A stretch of DNA of 64,000 nt from Hippasteria phrygiana (Eukaryota > Echinodermata > Asteroidea > Valvatida > Goniasteridae), in assembly GCA_037893225.1 (NCBI GenBank), contig JAZGUH010000282.1, positions 620,001-684,000 of the forward strand. The letters are read 5' to 3'. Below the pieces are notes generated by a model. The model saw nothing but the letters and a program-made list of their open reading frames with translations. It searched no databases and was not told where the DNA came from. The translations under genes were made by a program, and so were the position numbers. How positions within the stretch are numbered: position 1 is the first letter of the stretch; each line of letters starts with the position of its first letter. Shown here piece after piece: positions 1 through 10,832 of this stretch.

Positions 1-194
1 ATAAGAGGTAATCTGCACACAGATGGTGGCCGGGAAGAAAATAAACATTGCGAGGTTTGAATTTTCTCCACAAGTGTTAACTCTAAGAAGCCGCCGATAA
101 TTGCAACATGTAGCGCCAGATCTAAGCTATCCATACATGTCAAAATTACTGAATTTGGTTGATATTTCATGCAATTATGCATGAGTAAAGCAAG
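1..194 (+). repeat. Partial unit at left edge (type h)
   Basis: The window opens at unit position 38, inside an h-type unit marked by ataagagg, taatctgc, ggtgg, gggaag and gtgttaac. Its tail reads atgcatgag instead of the usual atgaatgag. The same rare tail is seen near 6883, 13363 and 14751, each time followed by an acagacatgg unit, so the first 650 bp are a further copy of the 6.7-7.4 kb segment. Confidence 0.95.
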
Positions 195-425
195 TCATAC
201 CCCAGGGAATTTGACAGACATGGAGCAATAAATAGAAGGTAATATGCACACAGATGTTGGCCGGAAAGAAAATAAACATTGCGAGGTTTGTATTTTCTCC
301 ACAAGTTTTAACTCTAGGAAGCCGCCGATGATTGCAACATGTAGCGCCAGATCTAAGCTATCCATACATGTCAAAATTGCTGTATTTGGTTTATATTTCA
401 TGCAATTATGAATGAGTAAAGCAAG

Positions 426-767
426 TCATACCCTAGGGAATTTGACATGCATGGAGCAATAAATAGAAGGTAATATGCACACAGATGTTGGCCGGAAAGA
501 AAATAAACATTGCGAGGTTTGAATTTTCTCCCCAAGTGTTAACTCTAAGAAGCCGCCGATAATTGCAACATGTAGCGCCAGATCTAAGCTATCCATACAT
601 GTCAAAATTACTGAATTTGGTTGATATTTCATGCAATTATGAATGAGTAAAGCAAGTCCATACCCCAGGGAATTTGACAGGCATGGAGCAATAAATAGAC
701 GGTAACATGTACACAGATGTTGGCCGGAAAGAAAATAAACATTGCGAGGTTTGAATTTTCTCCACAA
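426..767 (-). other. 113-codon minus-strand frame crossing a 232-bp unit
   Basis: Where a 232-bp unit follows, a second frame beginning MWRKFKPRNVYF in that unit runs across the extra C into the 68-codon frame of the unit before it, giving 113 codons. Two 232-bp units in a row give 120 codons ending WTCFTHS, because the extra C turns the TGA stop into TGG. The 232-bp subtype alone explains these lengths. No family resemblance was recognised. Confidence 0.8.
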
Positions 768-888
768 GTTTTAACTCTAGGAAGCCGCCGATGATTGCAA
801 CATGTAGCGCCAGATCTAAGCTATCCATACATGTCAAAATTACTGTATTTGGTTGATATTTCATGCAATTATGAATGAGTAAAGCAAG
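657..888 (+). repeat. Representative 232-bp unit (type c)
   Basis: This unit begins tccatacc rather than tcatacc; the single extra C makes it 232 bp. It also shows the tagacgg plus aacatgtac combination, gtttt, ctagg, gatgatt and ctgtatt. By my count about 106 of the 275 complete units carry the extra C. It is linked to other markers: units with tagacgg, ataagagg or ataaaagg nearly all have it (43912 is an exception: ataagagg with plain tcata), so it is an old subtype marker rather than repeated slippage. Confidence 0.96.
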
Positions 889-1095
889 TCATACCCCAGG
901 GAATTTGACAGGCATGGAGCAATAAATAGAAGGTAATATGCACACAGATGTTGGCCGGGAAGAAAATAAACATTGCGAGGTTTGAATTTTCTCCACAAGT
1001 GTTAACTCTAAGAAGCCGCCGATGATTGCAACATGTAGCGCCAGATCTAAGCTATCCATACATGTCAAAATTACTGAATTTGGTTGATATTTCAT
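889..1095 (-). other. Recurrent 68-codon minus-strand frame (probably not a gene)
   Basis: Nearly every 231-bp unit can be read on the minus strand as 68 codons, from ATG opposite unit 205-207 to TGA opposite unit 1-3. The product begins MKYQPNSVIL and ends VKFPGV. I recognise no domain, signal peptide or catalytic motif. Because 231 is divisible by three the frame is kept from unit to unit by arithmetic. By hand tally only about a third of the shared variants are synonymous. Units 20552, 53629 and 55481 have an early TAA stop, and units 2739, 24713, 52938, 53167 and 55018 are frameshifted. I read it as a by-product of the satellite, not a protein gene. Confidence 0.8.
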
Positions 1096-1119
1096 GCAAT
1101 TATGAATGAGTAAAGCAAG
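889..1119 (+). repeat. Representative 231-bp unit (type d)
   Basis: This unit serves as reference for numbering. Main variable sites and alternatives: 9 C/T (ccagg or ctagg), 10 A/G, 11 G/T (ccatgg), 22-24 (agg, atg, aga, aag, agt, tgg), 41-43 (gaa, gac, aga, aaa), 49-53 (tatgc, catgt, tctgc), 63 T/G, 71 G/A, 81 A/T, 97 A/T, 105 C/G, 107 A/C/G, 109 A/T, 113 G/T, 121 and 123 (ctaag, ctagg, caagg, ccaag), 128 C/T, 136 G/A, 156 G/T, 181 A/C, 185 A/G, 189 A/T, 198-199, 204 T/G and 225 A/G. Base counts are 40 C and 50 G in 231. The only dyad I see is ttcat-gcaatt-atgaa at unit 203-218. Confidence 0.97.
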
Positions 1120-2044
1120 TCATACCCCAGGGAATTTGACAGGCATGGAGCAATAAATAGAAGGTAATATGCACACAGATGTTGGCCGGAAAGAAAATAA
1201 ACATTGCGAGGTTTGAATTTTCTCCACAAGTTTTAACTCAAGGAAGCCGCCGATGATTGCAACATGTAGCGCCAGATCTAAGCTATCCATACATGTCAAA
1301 ATTACTGTATTTGGTTTATATTTCATGCAATTATGAATGAGTAAAGCAAGTCATACCCTAGGGAATTTGACAGGCATGGAGCAATAAATAGAAGGTAATA
1401 TGCACACAGATGTTGGCCGGAAAGAAAATAAACATTGCGAGGTTTGAATTTTCTCCACAAGTGTTAACTCTAAGAAGCCGCCGATAATTGCAACATGTAG
1501 CGCCAGATCTAAGCTATCCATACATGTCAAAATTACTGTATTTGGTTGATATTTCATGCAATTATGAATGAGTAAAGCAAGTCATACCCCAGGGAATTTG
1601 ACAGGCATGGAGCAATAAATAGAAGGTAATATGCACACAGATGTTGGCCGGGAAGAAAATAAACATTGCGAGGTTTGAATTTTCTCCACAAGTTTTAACT
1701 CTAAGAAGCCGCCGATAATTGCAACATGTAGCGCCAGATCTAAGCTATCCATACATGTCAAAATTACTGAATTTGGTTGATATTTCATGCAATTATGAAT
1801 GAGTAGAGCAAGTCCATACCCCAGGGAATTTGACAGGCATGGAGCAATAAATAAGAGGTAATCTGCACACAGATGGTGGCCGGGAAGAAAATAAACATTG
1901 CGAGGTTTGAATTTTCTCCACAAGTGTTAACTCTAAGAAGCCGCCGATAATTGCAACATGTAGCGCCAGATCTAAGCTATCCATACATGTCAAAATTACT
2001 GAATTTGGTTGATATTTCATGCAATTATGAATGAGTAAAGCAAG

Positions 2045-3890
2045 TCATACCCCAGGGAATTTGACAGGCATGGAGCAATAAATAGAAGGTAATATGCACA
2101 CAGATGTTGGCCGGAAAGAAAATAAACATTGCGAGGTTTGAATTTTCTCCACAAGTTTTAACTCTAGGAAGCCGCCGATGATTGCAACATGTAGCGCCAG
2201 ATCTAAGCTATCCATACATGTCAAAATTGCTGTATTTGGTTTATATTTCATGCAATTATGAATGAGTAAAGCAAGTCATACCCTAGGGAATTTGACAGGC
2301 ATGGAGCAATAAATAGAAGGTAATATGCACAAAGATGTTGGCCGGAAAGAAAATAAACATTGCGAGGTTTGAATTTTCTCCACTAGTTTTAACTCTAAGA
2401 AGCCGCCGATAATTGCAACATGTAGCGCCAGATCTAAGCTATCCATACATGTCAAAATTACTGAATTTGGTTGATATTTCATGCAATTATGAATGAGTAA
2501 AGCAAGTCCATACCCCAGGGAATTTGACAGGCATGGAGCAATAAATAGACGGTAACATGTACACAGATGTTGGCCGGAAAGAAAATAAACATTGCGAGGT
2601 TTGAATTTTCTCCACAAGTTTTAACTCTAGGAAGCCGCCGATGATTGCAACATGTAGCGCCAGATCTAAGCTATCCATACATGTCAAAATTACTGTATTT
2701 GGTTGATATTTCATGCAATTATGAATGAGTAAAGCAAGTCATACCCCAGGGAATTTGACAGGCATGGAGCAATAAATAGAAGGTAATCTGCACACAGATG
2801 TTGGCCGGGAAGAAAATAAACATTGCGAGGTTTGAATTTTCTCCACAAGTGTTAACTCTAAGAAGCGATGATTGCAACATGTAGCGCCAGATCTAAGCTA
2901 TCCATACATGTCAAAATTACTGAATTTGGTTGATATTTCATGCAATTATGAATGAGTAAAGCAAGTCATACCCCAGGGAATTTGACAGGCATGGAGCAAT
3001 AAATAGAAGGTAATATGCACACAGATGTTGGCCGGAAAGAAAATAAACATTGCGAGGTTTGAATTTTCTCCACAAGTTTTAACTCAAGGAAGCCGCCGAT
3101 GATTGCAACATGTAGCGCCAGATCTAAGCTATCCATACATGTCAAAATTACTGTATTTGGTTTATATTTCATGCAATTATGAATGAGTAAAGCAAGTCAT
3201 ACCCTAGGGAATTTGACAGGCATGGAGCAATAAATAGAAGGTAATATGCACACAGATGTTGGCCGGAAAGAAAATAAACATTGCGAGGTTTGAATTTTCT
3301 CCACAAGTGTTAACTCTAAGAAGCCGCCGATAATTGCAACATGTAGCGCCAGATCTAAGCTATCCATACATGTCAAAATTACTGTATTTGGTTGATATTT
3401 CATGCAATTATGAATGAGTAAAGCAAGTCATACCCCAGGGAATTTGACAGGCATGGAGCAATAAATAGAAGGTAATATGCACACAGATGTTGGCCGGGAA
3501 GAAAATAAACATTGCGAGGTTTGAATTTTCTCCACAAGTTTTAACTCTAAGAAGCCGCCGATAATTGCAACATGTAGCGCCAGATCTAAGCTATCCATAC
3601 ATGTCAAAATTACTGAATTTGGTTGATATTTCATGCAATTATGAATGAGTAGAGCAAGTCCATACCCCAGGGAATTTGACAGGCATGGAGCAATAAATAA
3701 GAGGTAATCTGCACACAGATGGTGGCCGGGAAGAAAATAAACATTGCGAGGTTTGAATTTTCTCCACAAGTGTTAACTCTAAGAAGCCGCCGATAATTGC
3801 AACATGTAGCGCCAGATCTAAGCTATCCATACATGTCAAAATTACTGAATTTGGTTGATATTTCATGCAATTATGAATGAGTAAAGCAAG
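2045..3890 (+). repeat. 8-unit higher-order repeat, copy 2 (1846 bp)
   Basis: The a-h order repeats with units at 2045, 2276, 2507, 2739, 2966, 3197, 3428 and 3659. Unit b here has aggcatgg and ccactagtttt. Unit d (2739) has taatctgc and lacks 4 bp at about 2865, where gaagcgatg replaces gaagccgccgatg. That deletion accounts for the length of 1846 rather than 1850 bp. Units c, e, f, g and h match copy 1 closely. Confidence 0.93.
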
Positions 3891-5742
3891 TCATACCCCA
3901 GGGAATTTGACAGGCATGGAGCAATAAATAGAAGGTAATATGCACACAGATGTTGGCCGGAAAGAAAATAAACATTGCGAGGTTTGAATTTTCTCCACAA
4001 GTTTTAACTCTAGGAAGCCGCCGATGATTGCAACATGTAGCGCCAGATCTAAGCTATCCATACATGTCAAAATTGCTGTATTTGGTTTATATTTCATGCA
4101 ATTATGAATGAGTAAAGCAAGTCATACCCTAGGGAATTTGACAGGCATGGAGCAATAAATAGAAGGTAATATGCACACAGATGTTGGCCGGAAAGAAAAT
4201 AAACATTGCGAGGTTTGAATTTTCTCCACTAGTTTTACCTCTAAGAAGCCGCCGATAATTGCAACATGTAGCGCCAGATCTAAGCTATCCATACATGTCC
4301 AAATTACTGAATTTGGTTGATATTTCATGCAATTATGAATGAGTAAAGCAAGTCCATACCCCAGGGAATTTGACAGGCATGGAGCAATAAATAGACGGTA
4401 ACATGTACACAGATGTTGGCCGGAAAGAAAATAAACATTGCGAGGTTTGAATTTTCTGCACAAGTTTTAACTCTAGGAAGCCGCCGATGATTGCAACATG
4501 TAGCGCCAGATCTAAGCTATCCATACATGTCAAAATTACTGAATTTGGTAGATATTTCATGCAATTATGAATGAGTAAAGCAAGTCCATACCCCAGGGAA
4601 TTTGACAGGCATGGAGCAATAAATAGACGGTAACATGTACACAGATGTTGGCCGGAAAGAAAATAAACATTGCGAGGTTTGAATTTTCTCCACAAGTTTT
4701 AACTCTAGGAAGCCGCCGATGATTGCAACATGTAGCGCCAGATCTAAGCTATCCATACATGTCAAAATTACTGTATTTGGTTGATATTTCATGCAATTAT
4801 GAATGAGTAAAGCAAGTCATACCCCAGGGAATTTGACAGGCATGGAGCAATAAATAGAAGGTAATATGCACACAGATGTTGGCCGGAAAGAAAATAAACA
4901 TTGCGAGGTTTGAATTTTCTCCACAAGTTTTAACTCTAGGAAGCCGCCGATGATTGCAACATGTAGCGCCAGATCTAAGCTATCCATACATGTCAAAATT
5001 GCTGTATTTGGTTTATATTTCATGCAATTATGAATGAGTAAAGCAAGTCATACCCTAGGGAATTTGACAGGCATGGAGCAATAAATAGAAGGTAATATGC
5101 ACACAGATGTTGGCCGGAAAGAAAATAAACATTGCGAGGTTTGAATTTTCTCCACTAGTTTTAACTCTAAGAAGCCGCCGATAATTGCAACATGTAGCGC
5201 CAGATCTAAGCTATCCATACATGTCAAAATTACTGAATTTGGTTGATATTTCATGCAATTATGAATGAGTAAAGCAAGTCCATACCCCAGGGAATTTGAC
5301 AGGCATGGAGCAATAAATAGACGGTAACATGTACACAGATGTTGGCCGGAAAGAAAATAAACATTGCGAGGTTTGAATTTTCTCCACAAGTTTTAACTCT
5401 AGGAAGCCGCCGATGATTGCAACATGTAGCGCCAGATCTAAGCTATCCATACATGTCAAAATTACTGAATTTGGTTGATATTTCATGCAATTATGAATGA
5501 GTAAAGCAAGTCCATACCCCAGGGAATTTGACAGGCATGGAGCAATAAATAGACGGTAACATGTACACAGATGTTGGCCGGAAAGAAAATAAACATTGCG
5601 AGGTTTGAATTTTCTCCACAAGTTTTAACTCTAGGAAGCCGCCGATGATTGCAACATGTAGCGCCAGATCTAAGCTATCCATACATGTCAAAATTACTGT
5701 ATTTGGTTGATATTTCATGCAATTATGAATGAGTAAAGCAAG
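3891..5742 (+). repeat. 4-unit tandem duplication (2 x 926 bp)
   Basis: Order a, b, c, c occurs twice: 3891, 4122, 4353, 4585 and then 4817, 5048, 5279, 5511. Two consecutive 232-bp tagacgg units per half give 926 bp (4 x 231 + 2). The first half carries private markers: ttacctctaag and gtccaaatt in unit 4122, and ctgcacaag and ggtagat in unit 4353. The second half lacks them. Confidence 0.9.
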
Positions 5743-8700
5743 TCATACCCCAGGGAATTTGACAGGCATGGAGCAATAAATAGAAGGTAATATGCACACA
5801 GATGTTGGCCGGGAAGAAAATAAACATTGCGAGGTTTGAATTTTCTCCACAAGTGTTAACTCTAAGAAGCCGCCGATGATTGCAACATGTAGCGCCAGAT
5901 CTAAGCTATCCATACATGTCAAAATTACTGAATTTGGTTGATATTTCATGCAATTATGAATGAGTAAAGCAAGTCATACCCCAGGGAATTTGACAGGCAT
6001 GGAGCAATAAATAGAAGGTAATATGCACACAGATGTTGGCCGGAAAGAAAATAAGCATTGCGAGGTTTGAATTTTCTCCACAAGTTTTAACTCAAGGAAG
6101 CCGCCGATGATTGCAACATGTAGCGCCAGATCTAAGCTATCCATACATGTCAAAATTACTGTATTTGGTTTATATTTCATGCAATTATGAATGAGTAAAG
6201 CAAGTCATACCCTAGGGAATTTGACAGGCATGGAGCAATAAATAGAAGGTAATATGCACACAGATGTTGGCCGGAAAGAAAATAAACATTGCGAGGTTTG
6301 AATTTTCTCCACAAGTGTTAACTCTAAGAAGCCGCCGATAATTGCAACATGTAGCGCCAGATCTAAGCTATCCATACATGTCAAAATTACTGTATTTGGT
6401 TGATATTTCATGCAATTATGAATGAGTAAAGCAAGTCATACCCCAGGGAATTTGACAGGCATGGAGCAATAAATAGAAGGTAATATGCACACAGATGTTG
6501 GCCGGGAAGAAAATAAACATTGCGAGGTTTGTATTTTCTCCACAAGTTTTAACTCTAAGAAGCCGCCGATAATTGCAACATGTAGCGCCAGATCTAAGCT
6601 ATCCATACATGTCAAAATTACTGAATTTGGTTGATATTTCATGCAATTATGAATGAGTAGAGCAAGTCCATACCCCAGGGAATTTGACAGGCATGGAGCA
6701 ATAAATAAGAGGTAATCTGCACACAGATGGTGGCCGGGAAGAAAATAAACATTGCGAGGTTTGAATTTTCTCCACAAGTGTTAACTCTAAGAAGCCGCCG
6801 ATAATTGCAACATGTAGCGCCAGATCTAAGCTATCCATACATGTCAAAATTACTGAATTTGGTTGATATTTCATGCAATTATGCATGAGTAAAGCAAGTC
6901 ATACCCCAGGGAATTTGACAGACATGGAGCAATAAATAGAAGGTAATATGCACACAGATGTTGGCCGGAAAGAAAATAAACATTGCGAGGTTTGTATTTT
7001 CTCCACAAGTTTTAACTCTAGGAAGCCGCCGATGATTGCAACATGTAGCGCCAGATCTAAGCTATCCATACATGTCAAAATTGCTGTATTTGGTTTATAT
7101 TTCATGCAATTATGAATGAGTAAAGCAAGTCATACCCTAGGGAATTTGACATGCATGGAGCAATAAATAGAAGGTAATATGCACACAGATGTTGGCCGGA
7201 AAGAAAATAAACATTGCGAGGTTTGAATTTTCTCCCCAAGTGTTAACTCTAAGAAGCCGCCGATAATTGCAACATGTAGCGCCAGATCTAAGCTATCCAT
7301 ACATGTCAAAATTACTGAATTTGGTTGATATTTCATGCAATTATGAATGAGTAAAGCAAGTCCATACCCCAGGGAATTTGACATGCATGGAGCAATAAAT
7401 AGACGGTAACATGTACACAGATGTTGGCCGGAAAGAAAATATACATTGCGAGGTTTGAATTTTCTCCACAAGTGTTAACTCTAAGAAGCCGCCGATAATT
7501 GCAACATGTAGCGCCAGATCTAAGCTATCCATACATGTCAAAATTACTGTATTTGGTTGATATTTCATGCAATTATGAATGAGTAAAGCAAGTCATACCC
7601 CAGGGAATTTGACAGGCATGGAGCAATAAATAGAAGGTAATATGCACACAGATGTTGGCCGGGAAGAAAATAAACATTGCGAGGTTTGAATTTTCTCCAC
7701 AAGTGTTAACTCTAAGAAGTCGCCGATAATTGCAACATGTAGCGCCAGATCTAAGCTATCCATACATGTCAAAATTACTGAATTTGGTTGATATTTCATG
7801 CAATTATGAATGAGTAAAGCAAGTCCATACCCCAGGGAATTTGACATGCATGGAGCAATAAATAGACGGTAACATGTACACAGATGTTGGCCGGAAAGAA
7901 AATAAACATTGCGAGGTTTGAATTTTCTCCACAAGTTTTAACTCTAGGAAGCCGCCGATGATTGCAACATGTAGCGCCATATCTAAGCTATCCATACATG
8001 TCAAAATTACTGTTTTTGGGTGATATTTCATGCAATTATGAATGAGTAAAGCAAGTCATACCCCAGGGAATTTGACAGGCATGGAGCAATAAATAGAAGG
8101 TAATATGCACACAGATGTTGGCCGGGAAGAAAATAAACATTGCGAGGTTTGAATTTTCTCCACAAGTTTTAACTCTAGGAAGCCGCCGATGATTGCAACA
8201 TGTAGCGCCAGATCTAAGCTATCCATACATGTCAACATTACTGTATTTGGTTGATATTTCATGCAATTATGAATGAGTAAAGCAAGTCATACCCCAGGGA
8301 ATTTGACAGGCATGGAGCAATAAATAGAAGGTAATATGCACACAGATGTTGGCCGGGAAGAAAATAAACATTGCGAGGTTTGAATTTTCTCCACAAGTGT
8401 TAACTCTAAGAAGCCGCCGATAATTGCAACATGTAGCGCCAGATCTAAGCTATCCATACATGTCAAAATTACTGAATTTGGTTGATATTTCATGCAATTA
8501 TGAATGAGTAAAGCAAGTCCATACCCCATGGAATTTGACAGGCATGGAGCAATAAATAAAAGGTAATCTGCACACAGATGGTGGCCGGGAAGAAAATAAA
8601 CATTGCGAGGTTTGAATTTTCTCCGCAAGTTTTAACTCTAGGAAGCCGCCGATAATTGCAACATGTAGCGCCAGATCTAAGCTATCCATACATGTCAAAA

Positions 8701-8981
8701 TTACTGTATTTGGTTTATATTGCATGCAATTATGAATGAGTAAAGCAAGTCCATACCCCAGGGAATTTGACATGCATGGAGCAATAAATAGACGGTAACA
8801 TGTACACAGATGTTGGCCGGAAAGAAAATATACATTGCGAGGTTTGAATTTTCTCCACAAGTTTTAACTCTAGGAAGCCGCCGATGATTGCAACATGTAG
8901 CGCCAGATCTAAGCTATCCATACATGTCAAAATTACTGTATTTGGTTGATATTTCATGCAATTATGAATGAGTAAAGCAAG
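5743..8981 (+). repeat. 14-unit segment, reference copy of a distant duplication
   Basis: Units start at 5743 d, 5974 e, 6205 f, 6436 g, 6667 h, 6899 a, 7130 b2, 7361 c variant, 7593 d with gtcgcc, 7824 (gccatatc and ctgtttttggg), 8056 i (caacatt), 8287 j, 8518 k (ccatgg, ataaaagg, ctccgcaag, ttgcatgc) and 8750 l (acatgcatgg, aatatac). The first eight recur at 12223-14072 and the last six at 15461-16849. Confidence 0.92.
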
Positions 8982-10832
8982 TCATACCCCAGGGAATTTG
9001 ACAGGCATGGAGCAATAAATAGAAGGTAATATGCACACAGATGTTGGCCGGAAAGAAAATAAACATTGCGAGGTTTGAATTTTCTCCACAAGTTTTAACT
9101 CTAGGAAGCCGCCGATGATTGCAACATGTAGCGCCAGATCTAAGCTATCCATACATGTCAAAATTGCTGTATTTGGTTTATATTTCATGCAATTATGAAT
9201 GAGTAAAGCAAGTCATACCCTAGGGAATTTGACAGGCATGGAGCAATAAATAGAAGGTAATATGCACACAGATGTTGGCCGGAAAGAAAATAAACATTGC
9301 GAGGTTTGAATTTTCTCCACTAGTTTTACCTCTAAGAAGCCGCCGATAATTGCAACATGTAGCGCCAGATCTAAGCTATCCATACATGTCCAAATTACTG
9401 AATTTGGTTGATATTTCATGCAATTATGAATGAGTAAAGCAAGTCATACCCCAGGGAATTTGACAGGCATGGAGCAATAAATAGAAGGTAATATGCACAC
9501 AGATGTTGGCCGGGAAGAAAATAAACATTGCGAGGTTTGAATTTTCTCCACAAGTTTTAACTCTAAGAAGCCGCCGATAATTGCAACATGTAGCGCCAGA
9601 TCTAAGCTATCCATACATGTCAAAATTACTGAATTTGGTTGATATTTCATGCAATTATGAATGAGTAGAGCAAGTCCATACCCCAGGGAATTTGACAGGC
9701 ATGGAGCAATAAATAAGAGGTAATCTGCACACAGATGGTGGCCGGGAAGAAAATAAACATTGCGAGGTTTGAATTTTCTCCACAAGTGTTAACTCTAAGA
9801 AGCCGCCGATAATTGCAACATGTAGCGCCAGATCTAAGCTATCCATACATGTCAAAATTACTGAATTTGGTTGATATTTCATGCAATTATGAATGAGTAA
9901 AGCAAGTCATACCCCAGGGAATTTGACAGGCATGGAGCAATAAATAGAAGGTAATATGCACACAGATGTTGGCCGGAAAGAAAATAAACATTGCGAGGTT
10001 TGAATTTTCTCCACAAGTTTTAACTCTAGGAAGCCGCCGATGATTGCAACATGTAGCGCCAGATCTAAGCTATCCATACATGTCAAAATTGCTGTATTTG
10101 GTTTATATTTCATGCAATTATGAATGAGTAAAGCAAGTCATACCCTAGGGAATTTGACAGGCATGGAGCAATAAATAGAAGGTAATATGCACACAGATGT
10201 TGGCCGGAAAGAAAATAAACATTGCGAGGTTTGAATTTTCTCCACTAGTTTTACCTCTAAGAAGCCGCCGATAATTGCAACATGTAGCGCCAGATCTAAG
10301 CTATCCATACATGTCCAAATTACTGAATTTGGTTGATATTTCATGCAATTATGAATGAGTAAAGCAAGTCCATACCCCAGGGAATTTGACAGGCATGGAG
10401 CAATAAATAGACGGTAACATGTACACAGATGTTGGCCGGAAAGAAAATAAACATTGCGAGGTTTGAATTTTCTGCACAAGTTTTAACTCTAGGAAGCCGC
10501 CGATGATTGCAACATGTAGCGCCAGATCTAAGCTATCCATACATGTCAAAATTACTGAATTTGGTAGATATTTCATGCAATTATGAATGAGTAAAGCAAG
10601 TCCATACCCCAGGGAATTTGACAGGCATGGAGCAATAAATAGACGGTAACATGTACACAGATGTTGGCCGGAAAGAAAATAAACATTGCGAGGTTTGAAT
10701 TTTCTCCACAAGTTTTAACTCTAGGAAGCCGCCGATGATTGCAACATGTAGCGCCAGATCTAAGCTATCCATACATGTCAAAATTACTGTATTTGGTTGA
10801 TATTTCATGCAATTATGAATGAGTAAAGCAAG
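8982..10832 (+). repeat. Eight units in two 4-unit groups (a b g h, a b c c)
   Basis: Units at 8982 a, 9213 b, 9444 g, 9675 h, 9907 a, 10138 b, 10369 c and 10601 c. Both b units have ttacctctaag and gtccaaatt, markers otherwise seen only in unit 4122. Unit 10369 repeats the ctgcacaag and ggtagat of unit 4353. The 9444-10832 stretch is therefore a copy of 3428-4816 at an offset of 6016 bp, with one extra a-b-g-h group in front. Confidence 0.9.

Larger units (their letters stand above)
195..2044 (+). repeat. 8-unit higher-order repeat, copy 1 (types a-h)
   Basis: Units start at 195 (a), 426 (b), 657 (c), 889 (d), 1120 (e), 1351 (f), 1582 (g) and 1813 (h). Type a has attgc and ggtttat; b has ccctaggg; c is the 232-bp tagacgg type; d has gggaag and gtgttaac; e has caaggaag and ggtttat; f has ccctaggg with ctgtatt; g ends in gagtagagc; h is the 232-bp ataagagg, taatctgc, ggtgg type. 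In this copy a carries acagacatgg and tttgtatt, and b carries acatgcatgg, ccccaag and gtgttaac (called b2 elsewhere). The total is 1850 bp. Confidence 0.93.

Noticed and set aside
949..962. CENP-B box around ttggccgggaag
   Set aside because: Only the CGGG part matches; the TTCG and central A required by the consensus are absent in the corresponding positions.
979..995. tRNA-like B box (ggtttgaattttctcc) suggesting a SINE origin
   Set aside because: It matches the GGTTCGANTCC consensus only partly, no A box lies at usable distance, and no acceptor-stem pairing is visible.
1091..1106. Dyad ttcat-gcaatt-atgaa as a hairpin or terminator
   Set aside because: The stem is only 5 bp, AT-rich, and has no T-run; it is too weak to call as a structured element.
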